A stretch of 64,000 nt of DNA from positions 204,439-268,438 of the forward strand of contig JBMNMA010000007.1 of assembly GCA_050953105.1 (NCBI GenBank). Direction: 5' to 3'. The notes under the pieces are model-generated. The model was not told the DNA's origin, ran no database searches, and saw only the letters and a list, made by a program, of their open reading frames with translations. The translations under genes and the position numbers were made by a program. Each line of letters begins with the position of its first letter. Position 1 is the first letter of the stretch. Shown here in pieces: positions 1-7,931 of the stretch. The DNA comes from UBA1206 sp050953105. Its GTDB lineage: Bacteria > Bacillota > Clostridia > Oscillospirales > CAG-382.

Positions 1-1047
1 CTTATTTCGGTTTTCGAACAGGCCAAAAAATCCGACCGTGTTTGCGTAATCCACGCCTACACCAAAAAGGGCAAGGGATACAAACACGCCGAGGCAAGGC
101 CCGACGAATATCATTCGGTGTCGAAATTTGACATTGAAAACGGCCTTGTGTCCAACGGAAAGGAAAAGACCTTTTCATATAATGCCGGCAAAATATTAGC
201 CGAAAAAGCCAAAACCAACACCAATATCTGCGCCGTAACCGCCGCCATGACAACCGGCACCGGTCTTGAGGAGTTTGCAAAAAACTACCCCGACAGATTT
301 TTCGACGTGGGCATTGCCGAGGAGCATGCCGCCACCTTCTGCGGAGGCCTTTCGGCAGGAGGGCTAAAGCCGGTCTTTGCGGTGTATTCCACCTTTATGC
401 AGCGCTGCTTTGACCAGCTTGCCGAGGATATCGCCATGCAGAACCTGGGCCTTACCCTGCTTATTGACCGGGCGGGCCTGGTGGGGGACGACGGAATAAC
501 CCATCACGGCATATTTGACGTATCGCTGCTTAATAAAATCCCCGGAACACTTATTTATTCACCGGATTCGCTTGAAGAACTGTCATGTTGCATTGACAAA
601 GCCATAGATTATCCCGGACTTTCCGCCGTCCGCTATCCTAAAGGCAAAGAGCCGGAATACGACAGGGATAGGTTTATAAACAAAGGCAGCCTGTCATATA
701 CCGACTTCGGTAACCCCCAAAGGGTTATTGTCACCTACGGCAGACTTACCGCAGAGGCGGTAAAGGCTGCGGAAAAGCTTGGCGACACCAGGGTTATAAA
801 GCTTGTTATGATTAAACCCGTTGACTTTGACACCCTTATTCCCCTTATTGGTAATATGCCAACCCTGTTTGCCGAGGAGGGAATGTTTGAAGGGGGAATA
901 GGTGAAACAGTTAAAGCCAAAACCGGCAAAGTCTTAAAAATCGCCGCCATTGACGGTGTTCTCCCGGAACACGGCTCGAATGATAAATTGTTCAAACAGC
1001 TCGGCCTTGATGCCGAAAGTTTGTATAAAGAGCTGATTTCGTTATGA
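1..1047 (+). CDS. dxs: 1-deoxy-D-xylulose-5-phosphate synthase, C-terminal part (partial at window edge)
   Basis: Condenses pyruvate and glyceraldehyde 3-phosphate to DXP, the first step of the MEP isoprenoid pathway, using thiamine diphosphate. The reading frame is open from base 1, so about 270 N-terminal residues of a family of roughly 620 lie outside the window. Visible are the KKGKGYKHAE stretch that joins the two thiamine domains, the DVGIAEEHA motif (pyrimidine-binding domain, containing the conserved Glu) and a transketolase C-terminal domain. Its TGA stop overlaps the tlyA start (ATGA), so the two are probably translationally coupled. The order dxs-tlyA-nadK-argR-recN is a known Firmicutes cluster. 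An internal ATG at 118 is not the real start, because conserved sequence continues upstream of it. Confidence 0.96.
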   Translation, partial: LISVFEQAKKSDRVCVIHAYTKKGKGYKHAEARPDEYHSVSKFDIENGLVSNGKEKTFSYNAGKILAEKAKTNTNICAVTAAMTTGTGLEEFAKNYPDRFFDVGIAEEHAATFCGGLSAGGLKPVFAVYSTFMQRCFDQLAEDIAMQNLGLTLLIDRAGLVGDDGITHHGIFDVSLLNKIPGTLIYSPDSLEELSCCIDKAIDYPGLSAVRYPKGKEPEYDRDRFINKGSLSYTDFGNPQRVIVTYGRLTAEAVKAAEKLGDTRVIKLVMIKPVDFDTLIPLIGNMPTLFAEEGMFEGGIGETVKAKTGKVLKIAAIDGVLPEHGSNDKLFKQLGLDAESLYKELISL

Positions 1048-1814
1048 TCCGCCTTGATATACTGTTAGTTCAAAAGGGATATGCCAAAAGCCGCAGCGCC
1101 GCCGCCGGTCTTATAAAGGAAGGCAGGGTAACGGTAAACGGAAAAACGGCTGTCAAACCCTCTGAAATCTATGACGAAAGCTGTAATATTCAAATAAACT
1201 ACCCTTTAGAGCAATATGTCTCCCGGGGCGGCTACAAGCTTGCCGCAGCCATTGAAGGGTTTGCGATTGATGTAAAGGACAAAATCTGCCTTGATATTGG
1301 GGCTTCCACCGGAGGGTTCACCGACTGCCTGTTGCAAAACGGGGCAAAAAAGGTGTATGCCGTCGACTGCGGTCATTCCCAGCTTGACGATAAAATTAAA
1401 AATAATCCTAATGTTGTAAATATAGAGCAAATCAACGCCAGATTTTTAAAAAAGGCCGACTTTTCCGACAAAATCGACCTTATCGTTATGGACGTTTCCT
1501 TTATTTCCCAAACCCTTATTTATCCCGCCTGCGGCGATATCCTTGCCGAAGGCGGAGTAATGGTAACCCTTGTAAAGCCCCAGTTTGAGCTTGACAAATC
1601 CAAAATTTCAAAAAACGGCATTGTCAAAGACGAAAAGGGAATATATTTTAACGAAATTAAAGCCAAAATCACAAAAGCAGCCGAAAATAATTCTTTCCGG
1701 CTGGTTGACATAATATGGTCGCCCATTACCGGCGGCGACGGCAACAAAGAGTATCTGGCATATTTTGTAAGGAGAAATTCACATGAGGGTATTGGTGTTT
1801 CCCAACCGGAATAA
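1044..1814 (+). CDS. tlyA: TlyA family rRNA 2'-O-methyltransferase
   Basis: Member of the TlyA/hemolysin-A family, which methylates ribose 2'-OH of cytidines in 16S/23S rRNA using SAM. The 256 residues show an N-terminal S4 RNA-binding domain (about 1-60) and an FtsJ/RrmJ-type methyltransferase domain with the SAM motif DIGASTGGFTD at about 84-94, the conserved Asp in VMDVSFIS (about 149-156) and Lys in LVKPQFEL (about 176-183). It overlaps dxs by 4 bp upstream and nadK by 32 bp downstream. The family assignment is firm; the exact methylated nucleotides are inferred from homologues. Confidence 0.93.
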   Translation: MIRLDILLVQKGYAKSRSAAAGLIKEGRVTVNGKTAVKPSEIYDESCNIQINYPLEQYVSRGGYKLAAAIEGFAIDVKDKICLDIGASTGGFTDCLLQNGAKKVYAVDCGHSQLDDKIKNNPNVVNIEQINARFLKKADFSDKIDLIVMDVSFISQTLIYPACGDILAEGGVMVTLVKPQFELDKSKISKNGIVKDEKGIYFNEIKAKITKAAENNSFRLVDIIWSPITGGDGNKEYLAYFVRRNSHEGIGVSQPE

Positions 1815-2601
1815 ACCAAAAACGCAGTATATTCTTGATAAGCTTTCCCTTCTTCTTGAAAAGCAGGGAATACAAATGAATATAGCCGAATCGGCAAAGG
1901 AGGCTATGCAAACCTTCCCGTCCGGCTGCGACTTAGGGATAGCCATAGGCGGCGACGGCACCATACTGTCGCTGGCCGAATGGGCATCCGTCACCAACAC
2001 CCCCATTATCGGCATAAATCAGGGAACGTTAGGCTATATGCACGAGCTTGAGGCCGAGGAAATAAACCGCATAGAGGAATTTTTCAAAGGCAACTATACC
2101 GTTGAAAACCGTATGATGCTCCACGCCGACGTGGTGCGCAACGGCAAAACCGTGTTTGAGTGCGAATCGCTTAACGAAGTTGTGGTATGCCGGGGGATAA
2201 TAACCAAGCTAATTGATCTTGAACTTTTCTGCGGCTGCAACAAAGCGGCGTCCTACCGGGCCGACGGTTTAATTGTTTCCACCCCCACCGGGTCCACCGC
2301 CTACTCAATGTCTGCCGGCGGCCCGATAGTAGATCCCTCACTTGAGCTTATAACCGCCTGTGCCGTCTGCCCCCATGGCTTTTCCGGGGCAAATTCCATG
2401 ATATTTTCTCCAAATTCCGAACTGACAATAAAGGTTTCATCCAAATACAACGGGGATATTTATCTTACCTCCGACGGCAGGAACCGAATAGAAATTTTTT
2501 ACAACGACAGCGTTATAATAAGGCGTTCCCAAAGGGTAACCCGCCTTGTTAAATTAAAGGAATGCACCTTTTGCGAAACCTTGTCGAGGAAGTTTTCCTA
2601 A
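1783..2601 (+). CDS. nadK: NAD kinase
   Basis: Phosphorylates NAD to NADP in the cytosol. The 272-residue protein has the diagnostic GGDGT loop at 56-60, the NEVVV substrate segment at 131-135 and the conserved ADGLIVSTPTGSTAYSMSA stretch at about 160-178. The ATG at 1783 lies 8 nt after a clear TAAGGAG ribosome site, inside the end of tlyA, so the 32-bp overlap is credible. It is part of the dxs-tlyA-nadK-argR-recN cluster. Confidence 0.96.
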   Translation: MRVLVFPNRNKPKTQYILDKLSLLLEKQGIQMNIAESAKEAMQTFPSGCDLGIAIGGDGTILSLAEWASVTNTPIIGINQGTLGYMHELEAEEINRIEEFFKGNYTVENRMMLHADVVRNGKTVFECESLNEVVVCRGIITKLIDLELFCGCNKAASYRADGLIVSTPTGSTAYSMSAGGPIVDPSLELITACAVCPHGFSGANSMIFSPNSELTIKVSSKYNGDIYLTSDGRNRIEIFYNDSVIIRRSQRVTRLVKLKECTFCETLSRKFS

Positions 2602-2647
2602 AAGTAAAAGCATAGAATAATTTATGCTTGAAAGGAAAGGGCAGGAT

Positions 2648-3100
2648 ATGAAAAACAAACGGCAAAACGAAATTTTAAGGCTTATTTCCACCTACGACAT
2701 CGACACACAGGAGGAACTGCGCAACCGCCTTATTCAAAGCGGTTTCAACGCCACCCAGGCCACCGTTTCCCGGGATATGCGTGAGCTTAAAATCGTCAAG
2801 GTTTCGGCGGGTAACGGCAATTACAAGTATGTTCACCAGCCGGACGACGCCAACCTCCTTCTGCAGAACCGGTTTTCAAAAATTCTGAAAGAGGCGGTAA
2901 AAGAGGTGGACACCGCAATGAACATTGTGGTGGTAAACGTCTATACCGGCATGGGGTCGGCGGCAGGTGCCGCAATAGACTCGCTGCGTATTACAGGTGT
3001 GGTGGGTTCGGTGGCAGGGGACGACACGCTGATTGTTATAACCAAAACCCCCGAATCGGCCGAGGCAGTTAAAGATTACATTTTAAGCATTATAAAATAA
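2648..3100 (+). CDS. argR: Arginine repressor ArgR/AhrC
   Basis: Hexameric, arginine-responsive transcriptional regulator of arginine biosynthesis and catabolism. The N-terminal winged helix carries the family sequence FNATQATVSRDMRELKIVK; the C-terminal oligomerisation and arginine-binding domain has GSAAGAAIDS and the signature GSVAGDDTLIVI. An upstream ATG exists at 2624, but the ATG at 2648 is preceded by a purine-rich AAAGGGCAGG site and gives the usual 150-residue length, so I chose 2648. Location between nadK and recN is typical for Clostridia. Confidence 0.95.
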   Translation: MKNKRQNEILRLISTYDIDTQEELRNRLIQSGFNATQATVSRDMRELKIVKVSAGNGNYKYVHQPDDANLLLQNRFSKILKEAVKEVDTAMNIVVVNVYTGMGSAAGAAIDSLRITGVVGSVAGDDTLIVITKTPESAEAVKDYILSIIK

Positions 3101-3133
3101 AACGGGTTTTACCCGTAAAAGGGCGGGAGTGGC

Positions 3134-4795
3134 ATGCTTTTATCCCTTTACATAGAAAATATTGCCTTAATTAAAAAACTGAATATTGACATAAATAAAG
3201 GCTTTACCGTCCTTACCGGCGAAACGGGGGGCGGCAAAAGCATTATCATAGACTCCCTTGCCCTCCTTTGCGGCGCAAGAGGGGACAAGTCCCTTATCCG
3301 CACCGGGGAGGACTATGCCTTTGTGGAGGGGGTTTTTGACGTTTCGGACTCCACACTCGGGGAGGACGCCGAATTTGCCGAAGGGGGAACTCTTGCCGTT
3401 TCCCGCAGAATTACTTCCGACGGGCGGAGTGTCTGCAAAGCCGGAGGGCGGACTATACCCGTTTCACGGCTTAAGGGCATTGTTTCAAAGCTCCTTAACA
3501 TCCACGGCCAGCAGGACACCCAGTCCCTTTCCGATCCGGCCACCCATTTAACCCTTCTTGACGCCTATGGGGGATTGCAAAACATACTTGACGAATATAA
3601 TGCGGCTTACGGTGAATATACATTAATCGGGGAGGAAGTAAACCGGCTTTCCAAAATAAACGAGGACAAGCTTATCCGCCTTGATGTTATTAATTTTCAA
3701 ATTCAGGAGCTTGAGGGAGCCGACATTTCCGCCGGTGAGGAGGAAAGGCTGGAATCCGAAAGGACAATCCTTATAAACTTTGAAAAAATCCTTGACAACG
3801 TAAAAACCGCCTTAAATGCCTTAAACGGCACCGGCGGAGTGCTTGACGGCATGTATAAGGCGTCCGACAGCCTAAACCGACTTGAGGGTACATTGGCGGG
3901 GGCGTCAGATTATGTAAACCGCATCGAGTCGGCCGCCTACGATATAAAGGATATTGTGGATTCATTGAAATCCGACATATCCCTTGATATTGAATCACCC
4001 GAAAAGCGGATAGACGAAATAGAGGAACGGCTGTCCACCATATCCCGCCTTAAGCGGAAATACCGGACAAGCGAGGAAGGTTTGGTTGAAAAACTGAATG
4101 AACTTAAGAAAGAAAAACTGCTCCTTGATTCCAGCGACGAGGCTTTGCAAGACAAGATAAACGAGCTTAAGGCTACCGAGGAAAAGCTTAAGGTGATAGC
4201 GGATAATCTGTCCGAAATGCGCAAAAAGGCCGCAAAAAGGCTTGAAAAGGAAATCGAAGGACACCTTGCCGAGCTGGATATGCCATCGGTAACCTTTGTA
4301 ACCGAGTTTGCAAACATTCCTTTTTCTCCCTCCGGAACCGACTATGCGGAATTTTTCATATCCGCCAATGCCGGGGAGGAACCCAAGCCTATATCCAAAA
4401 TCGCCTCCGGCGGCGAGCTTTCAAGAATAATGCTTTCCATAAAGTCGGCCTTTGCCTTTATAGACAACGTTAAAACGGTGGTGTTTGACGAAATCGACAC
4501 GGGCATTTCGGGCAAAACCAGCGAAAAGCTGGGCATTAAGCTTAAAAAGCTTACGGAAAAGGGGATACAGATTCTCTGCGTAACCCATTCGCCCCAAATC
4601 GCCTGCCTTGCCGACACACATCTGGGTGTTTCAAAATTCCAGGACGGGGGAAGGACCTATACAGCAGTCAAAACCCTTGATTTTGAAGAAAGGATTGATG
4701 AAATTGCAAGGATAATGGGTGGAATAAATATAACCGATTCGGTCCGGGCGGCATCCCGGGAAGCCCTTGAAAAGGCTAAGCAAATTAAAAATTAA
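3134..4795 (+). CDS. recN: DNA repair protein RecN
   Basis: SMC-like ATPase that acts early in double-strand-break repair. The 553 residues begin with the RecN N-terminus and Walker A GETGGGKS (about 29-36), followed by LNIHGQQD, a long charged coiled coil in the middle (about 160-370), the ABC signature ASGGELSRIML and Walker B VFDEIDTGISG. A GGGAG ribosome site precedes the ATG. A short hairpin (3102-3116) sits between argR and recN without a T-run, so it does not look like a terminator. This is the last gene of the cluster; no clear terminator follows before the next promoter. Confidence 0.96.
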   Translation: MLLSLYIENIALIKKLNIDINKGFTVLTGETGGGKSIIIDSLALLCGARGDKSLIRTGEDYAFVEGVFDVSDSTLGEDAEFAEGGTLAVSRRITSDGRSVCKAGGRTIPVSRLKGIVSKLLNIHGQQDTQSLSDPATHLTLLDAYGGLQNILDEYNAAYGEYTLIGEEVNRLSKINEDKLIRLDVINFQIQELEGADISAGEEERLESERTILINFEKILDNVKTALNALNGTGGVLDGMYKASDSLNRLEGTLAGASDYVNRIESAAYDIKDIVDSLKSDISLDIESPEKRIDEIEERLSTISRLKRKYRTSEEGLVEKLNELKKEKLLLDSSDEALQDKINELKATEEKLKVIADNLSEMRKKAAKRLEKEIEGHLAELDMPSVTFVTEFANIPFSPSGTDYAEFFISANAGEEPKPISKIASGGELSRIMLSIKSAFAFIDNVKTVVFDEIDTGISGKTSEKLGIKLKKLTEKGIQILCVTHSPQIACLADTHLGVSKFQDGGRTYTAVKTLDFEERIDEIARIMGGINITDSVRAASREALEKAKQIKN

Positions 4796-4815
4796 CCAGA
4801 AATTATTGAAAAAAC

Positions 4816-4844
4816 TTGACATAATGCAATGTTTCGTATAAAAT
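4816..4844 (+). promoter_or_regulatory. Sigma-A promoter of the dockerin glucosaminidase gene
   Basis: TTGACA (4816-4821), a 17-nt spacer and TAAAAT (4839-4844), about 40 nt upstream of the start codon at 4887. It matches the vegetative consensus well and has no competing gene nearby. Confidence 0.75.
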
Positions 4845-4886
4845 ATAAAAAATCGTGTTAACATAATTTGTTGGGAGTATTCAGGA

Positions 4887-6854
4887 ATGCGATACATAAG
4901 GATAATTTCGATATTACTGGGGATATTTTTGGTATTCCCTCTGTTTATCGTTCTTGCGCCCGCCGCAGGGACCGATTACAGGGAGCAGTTCATAAATACC
5001 ATTGCCCCCTTGGCCGTTGAGGACATGAAAAACAATAACATACTTGCTTCCTTTACTATAGCCCAGGCAATACATGAAACCGGTTTTGGCACCTCCAACA
5101 TAAGCAAAAAAACCAACAACCTTTTCGGCATGAAAGCCTATGAATCCACCTGGAAGGGAAAGATTTACTTAACTCAAAACGGCACAATATACAACTCATT
5201 TGATGAAGCCAGGCAGATATTAGGCGCAGCAGCCGTTACAGCTTATAAAGAAAAATTTTTCAGGGTGTATAACTCATGGAAAGAAAGCGTTGACGACCAT
5301 GGCTATTTGTTAGGCAACAGCAGCCGTTACAGTAAGCTGGTGGGCGTCCGTGACTACCGGCGATGCGCCGAGCTTGTGGTTGAGGCCGGCTACTGCAATG
5401 ACGATGGCTATGCCGATATGATTGTTCACTACGTTGAAACCTACGAGCTTTATAAATACGACAATGTCGAACCCGACGACGGAAAAATATCCTCGGTTGA
5501 TATAGGCGCAGACCGGATAAGCCTTGAAATAGGCAAGACCGCCACCCTTTACCCCACGATAAAAACCAACGGGACTGCCGAATATACGTTAAAATTCGAT
5601 ACATCCAATTCAAGCGTCGCCACGGTCAGCCCGTCGGGGGTTATAACCGCACTTACTACCGGAAGGGCAGCCATAACAGTTTCCGCCGGTTCAAAAAGCG
5701 ACACCGTTGTGGTATATGTCCATCAACCCGGCGTTAAACTGTATGAGGGAACAACCACCGGCAACGTCAACTGCCGCAAAGAACCCTCCTCCGACGGCGG
5801 TGCGTCCACGGTATTAGACGCCTTTGACAAAAATCTTCCTATTATAATTTTCGGCTCGGCCACTCCGAGCGGCTGGTATCTTGTAAACGGACGGGGACAA
5901 AAGGGTCCTTACATAACGGGCTATACCCACAGCTCCTACATTTTGGTATCCGGTCCCTTTATTTCCGACACCCTGCCCGACAAACCGGACCCCAACCCGT
6001 CGCAGCCTGAAGACTCCTCACAGCCAAACGAATCATCACAGGAATCTTCCGTTCCCCCCGTAAGCTCGGAAGAGCCTTCAGCTCCTCCCGTAAGCTCGGA
6101 AGAACCCGTTTCCTCCGAACCTGAGGAATCCTCCCAACCCGAGGAATCCTCCCAACCCGAGGAATCCTCCCAACCCGAGGAATCCTCAGAACCTGAGCCA
6201 CCCCCCATACCCGACGACAAACAGCTAATCCCCACCTCCTATCAGATAGGATTAGTGTTGGACAGGCTTAATCAAAGAAAAGGCCCCGGCTCGTCCTACG
6301 CCCTTACGGGGACCTTTGCCAAGGGAACAAAGGTGCTGCTTATCGGCGCTCCCGAAAACGGCTGGTATAAGTGCATTGGTTATTCCGAAAGCGGTAAAAT
6401 TATAGAAGGATACAGCGGCTCGGCATATATAAACGTTCTCGGCGGATTTTTAACCACCCGTGGCCTCCCCCTTTCAGAAAAGGACGGGTATATTACGGGA
6501 ATAACCTTGGGCAAAACCGTTTCTGACCTTAAAACCGCCCTTAAATATGCCTCGGTGGAGGTTTACTCCATGACCGGGCAAAAGCTTGGCGACGAAGCCA
6601 AGATTCCCAACGGCGCCACGTTGAAATTCGGCTGGTGCGGTAACGTGTATGCCACCAAAACCGTGTTTATATCCGGTGACATTAACGGCGATGGCGTCTT
6701 GACCGCCTCCGACTATATATCCCTGAGGCTTCATCTGATTGGCGTTTCGCTGTTATCCGGCGCTTCCCTTAAAGCCGCCTGCGTTACCGGCTCGTCAAAT
6801 CCCAGCGTGCTTGATTATATTACGCTGAGAATGCAGATATTAGGCGTCAAATAG
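4887..6854 (+). CDS. Secreted N-acetylglucosaminidase (GH73-like) with Big2, SH3-like and dockerin modules
   Basis: Predicted secreted peptidoglycan hydrolase of 655 residues. Order of parts: signal peptide (about 1-27), glucosaminidase domain (about 30-195) with the catalytic-Glu motif AIHETGFGTS (Glu64), a Big2 Ig-like domain (about 200-285) with TSNSSVATVSPSGVI, an SH3-like domain (about 287-355), a Ser/Glu/Pro/Gln linker with short repeats (about 360-445), a second SH3-like domain (about 450-530), and a C-terminal dockerin-like pair. The first dockerin loop GDINGDGVLTASDYISLRL is canonical; the second lacks the full Ca-loop (SSNPSVLDYITLRM). It stands alone with its own promoter and ends at a shared terminator. 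The hydrolase call is firm. The dockerin implies docking to a cohesin, and no cohesin is seen in this window. Confidence 0.9.
   Translation: MRYIRIISILLGIFLVFPLFIVLAPAAGTDYREQFINTIAPLAVEDMKNNNILASFTIAQAIHETGFGTSNISKKTNNLFGMKAYESTWKGKIYLTQNGTIYNSFDEARQILGAAAVTAYKEKFFRVYNSWKESVDDHGYLLGNSSRYSKLVGVRDYRRCAELVVEAGYCNDDGYADMIVHYVETYELYKYDNVEPDDGKISSVDIGADRISLEIGKTATLYPTIKTNGTAEYTLKFDTSNSSVATVSPSGVITALTTGRAAITVSAGSKSDTVVVYVHQPGVKLYEGTTTGNVNCRKEPSSDGGASTVLDAFDKNLPIIIFGSATPSGWYLVNGRGQKGPYITGYTHSSYILVSGPFISDTLPDKPDPNPSQPEDSSQPNESSQESSVPPVSSEEPSAPPVSSEEPVSSEPEESSQPEESSQPEESSQPEESSEPEPPPIPDDKQLIPTSYQIGLVLDRLNQRKGPGSSYALTGTFAKGTKVLLIGAPENGWYKCIGYSESGKIIEGYSGSAYINVLGGFLTTRGLPLSEKDGYITGITLGKTVSDLKTALKYASVEVYSMTGQKLGDEAKIPNGATLKFGWCGNVYATKTVFISGDINGDGVLTASDYISLRLHLIGVSLLSGASLKAACVTGSSNPSVLDYITLRMQILGVK
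6120..6191 (+). repeat. 18-bp minisatellite in the linker of the glucosaminidase gene
   Basis: About four consecutive 18-bp units of the form CCCGAGGAATCCTCCCAA encode the hexapeptide PEESSQ in tandem. The first unit has a T for C and the last ends in AGAA. Copy number in such in-frame repeats can change by slippage and would only alter linker length. Confidence 0.9.
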
Positions 6855-6870
6855 CTAAAGCATATAAAAC

Positions 6871-6902
6871 AACGGACAGGTAAAACCTGTCCGTTTTATT
6901 TT
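6871..6902 (+). terminator. Bidirectional rho-independent terminator
   Basis: Ten-base-pair stem AACGGACAGG / CCTGTCCGTT with loop TAAAA and a T-rich tail. It lies between converging genes and has A-rich sequence on the other side, so it can serve both strands. Confidence 0.85.
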
Positions 6903-7482
6903 ATAGTTCCTTGCGGTAAATTACACACCCGTAAAGCTTTTTATGTATAACAAACCCCAGCTTTTCATACATTGCCACCGGGCCGTGGTAGCCCTTGTTT
7001 TCGTCATGTTCAAATGGGTAGCCTTCCACCATGTCATATCCCTGGGCCTTGGCATCGATACACACCTGCTTGAGAAGGGAAGTGGCCACTCCCTTTCCCC
7101 TGCATTCGGGGGATATGCAAAAGCACACCACGCATTTTACCTTTTTGCCGTTTTCGGTTTCGTCCCTTGGCAGACGGAAGTTTACGTTGTCATAGGCGTC
7201 CTTGTCGTTGGCGTTGCACCAGCCTGCAACCTTTCCGTCGGCAAAGGCAAGATATCCCTGCATTTTGCCCTTTTTAATAAAATCAATGGCACATTCCCGG
7301 TTAAAGGGCTTGTCGGCATAAGAACAGTTCCAGCTTTTTTTGTCTGCCAGCTCCTTTGTCCAGTGGTAGCACATGCAGTAGCACCCCGACCATTCGTCGT
7401 CATTGCAAAATGCCACGTTATCGAAAAAATACAACCAGTCGTCAAGCAGATCAGGGGAAATTCTTTTAATTTCAATATTCAT
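6901..7482 (-). CDS. GNAT family N-acetyltransferase
   Basis: Cytosolic acetyltransferase of the GNAT fold, 193 residues. The acetyl-CoA loop is visible in ECRGKGVATSLLKQVC (Q/RxxGxG/A type), after a beta-strand VVCFCISP. Substrate unknown. The frame stays open to an upstream ATG at 7512, but the ATG at 7482 has a GAGGTAGT ribosome site at proper distance, so it is preferred. The N-terminal half is Trp- and Cys-rich, which is common in clostridial GNATs of this kind. Confidence 0.85.
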   Translation of the reverse strand: MNIEIKRISPDLLDDWLYFFDNVAFCNDDEWSGCYCMCYHWTKELADKKSWNCSYADKPFNRECAIDFIKKGKMQGYLAFADGKVAGWCNANDKDAYDNVNFRLPRDETENGKKVKCVVCFCISPECRGKGVATSLLKQVCIDAKAQGYDMVEGYPFEHDENKGYHGPVAMYEKLGFVIHKKLYGCVIYRKEL

Positions 7483-7599
7483 AAGACTACCTCTGTAATG
7501 ATATGTTGACATATTTTAACATAGGCGAATAATAATTTCAATAACGGAAAAGATTTTATTTATACAGAAGGCGCATTTATCCAAACCGCTATAATGACG

Positions 7600-7641
7600 A
7601 AACCCCCGGAAACGCTTTTATAAAAGCTTTTCGGGGGTTTT
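7600..7641. terminator. Long hairpin downstream of the tRNA pair
   Basis: Near-perfect palindrome AAACCCCCG...CGGGGGTTT with an inner GCTTTTATAAAAGC. It lies just after the 3' end of tRNA-Gln and probably terminates the minus-strand tRNA transcript. The T-tract is short on that strand. Confidence 0.65.
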
Positions 7642-7644
7642 CGC

Positions 7645-7718
7645 TGGCTGCGGAAGAAGGATTTGAACCCTCACAAACAGAGTCAGAGTCTGCCGTGCTG
7701 CCGTTACACAATTCCGCA
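7645..7718 (-). tRNA. tRNA-Gln (anticodon CUG)
   Basis: Read on the minus strand: perfect 7-bp acceptor stem TGCGGAA/TTCCGCA, anticodon arm with loop CTCTGAC giving anticodon CTG, T-arm GGTTCAAATCC and an encoded CCA end (7645-7647). The identity as glutamine is clear from the anticodon. It is transcribed after tRNA-Glu from the promoter at 7865-7893. Confidence 0.95.
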
Positions 7719-7773
7719 ACGAATTATTCCTTTAACTGTTTACATAAAATAGAACAGGGTAAAATATTAATGT

Positions 7774-7848
7774 TGGTGACCCGTAGGAGAATCGAACTCC
7801 TGCCTTCGCCGTGAGAGGGCGACGTCTTAACCTCTTGACTAACAGGCC
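7774..7848 (-). tRNA. tRNA-Glu (anticodon CUC)
   Basis: Minus-strand cloverleaf with acceptor GGCCTGT/ACGGGTC (two wobble pairs), anticodon loop CTCTCAC giving anticodon CTC, T-arm GAGTTCGATTC and an encoded CCA (7774-7776). It is first in a two-tRNA transcript with tRNA-Gln. Confidence 0.95.
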
Positions 7849-7864
7849 ATAAATCAGCCTGAAC

Positions 7865-7893
7865 ATATTAGCATATTGTTTTGAATTTGTCAA
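7865..7893 (-). promoter_or_regulatory. Promoter of the tRNA-Glu/tRNA-Gln operon
   Basis: On the minus strand: TTGACA (7893-7888), a 17-nt spacer and TAATAT (7870-7865), ending 17 bp before tRNA-Glu. The same -35/-10 pair (TTGACA, TAATAT, 17 nt) is used at both rRNA promoters in this window. Confidence 0.85.
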
Positions 7894-7931
7894 GACCAAT
7901 TTTCAATTTTCTATATTTTAACGGGGGAAAA

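Noticed and set aside
6943..7509. Plus-strand frame of 188 codons over the GNAT gene
   Set aside because: The minus-strand protein has the GNAT acetyl-CoA motif and a proper ribosome site; the plus frame has neither.
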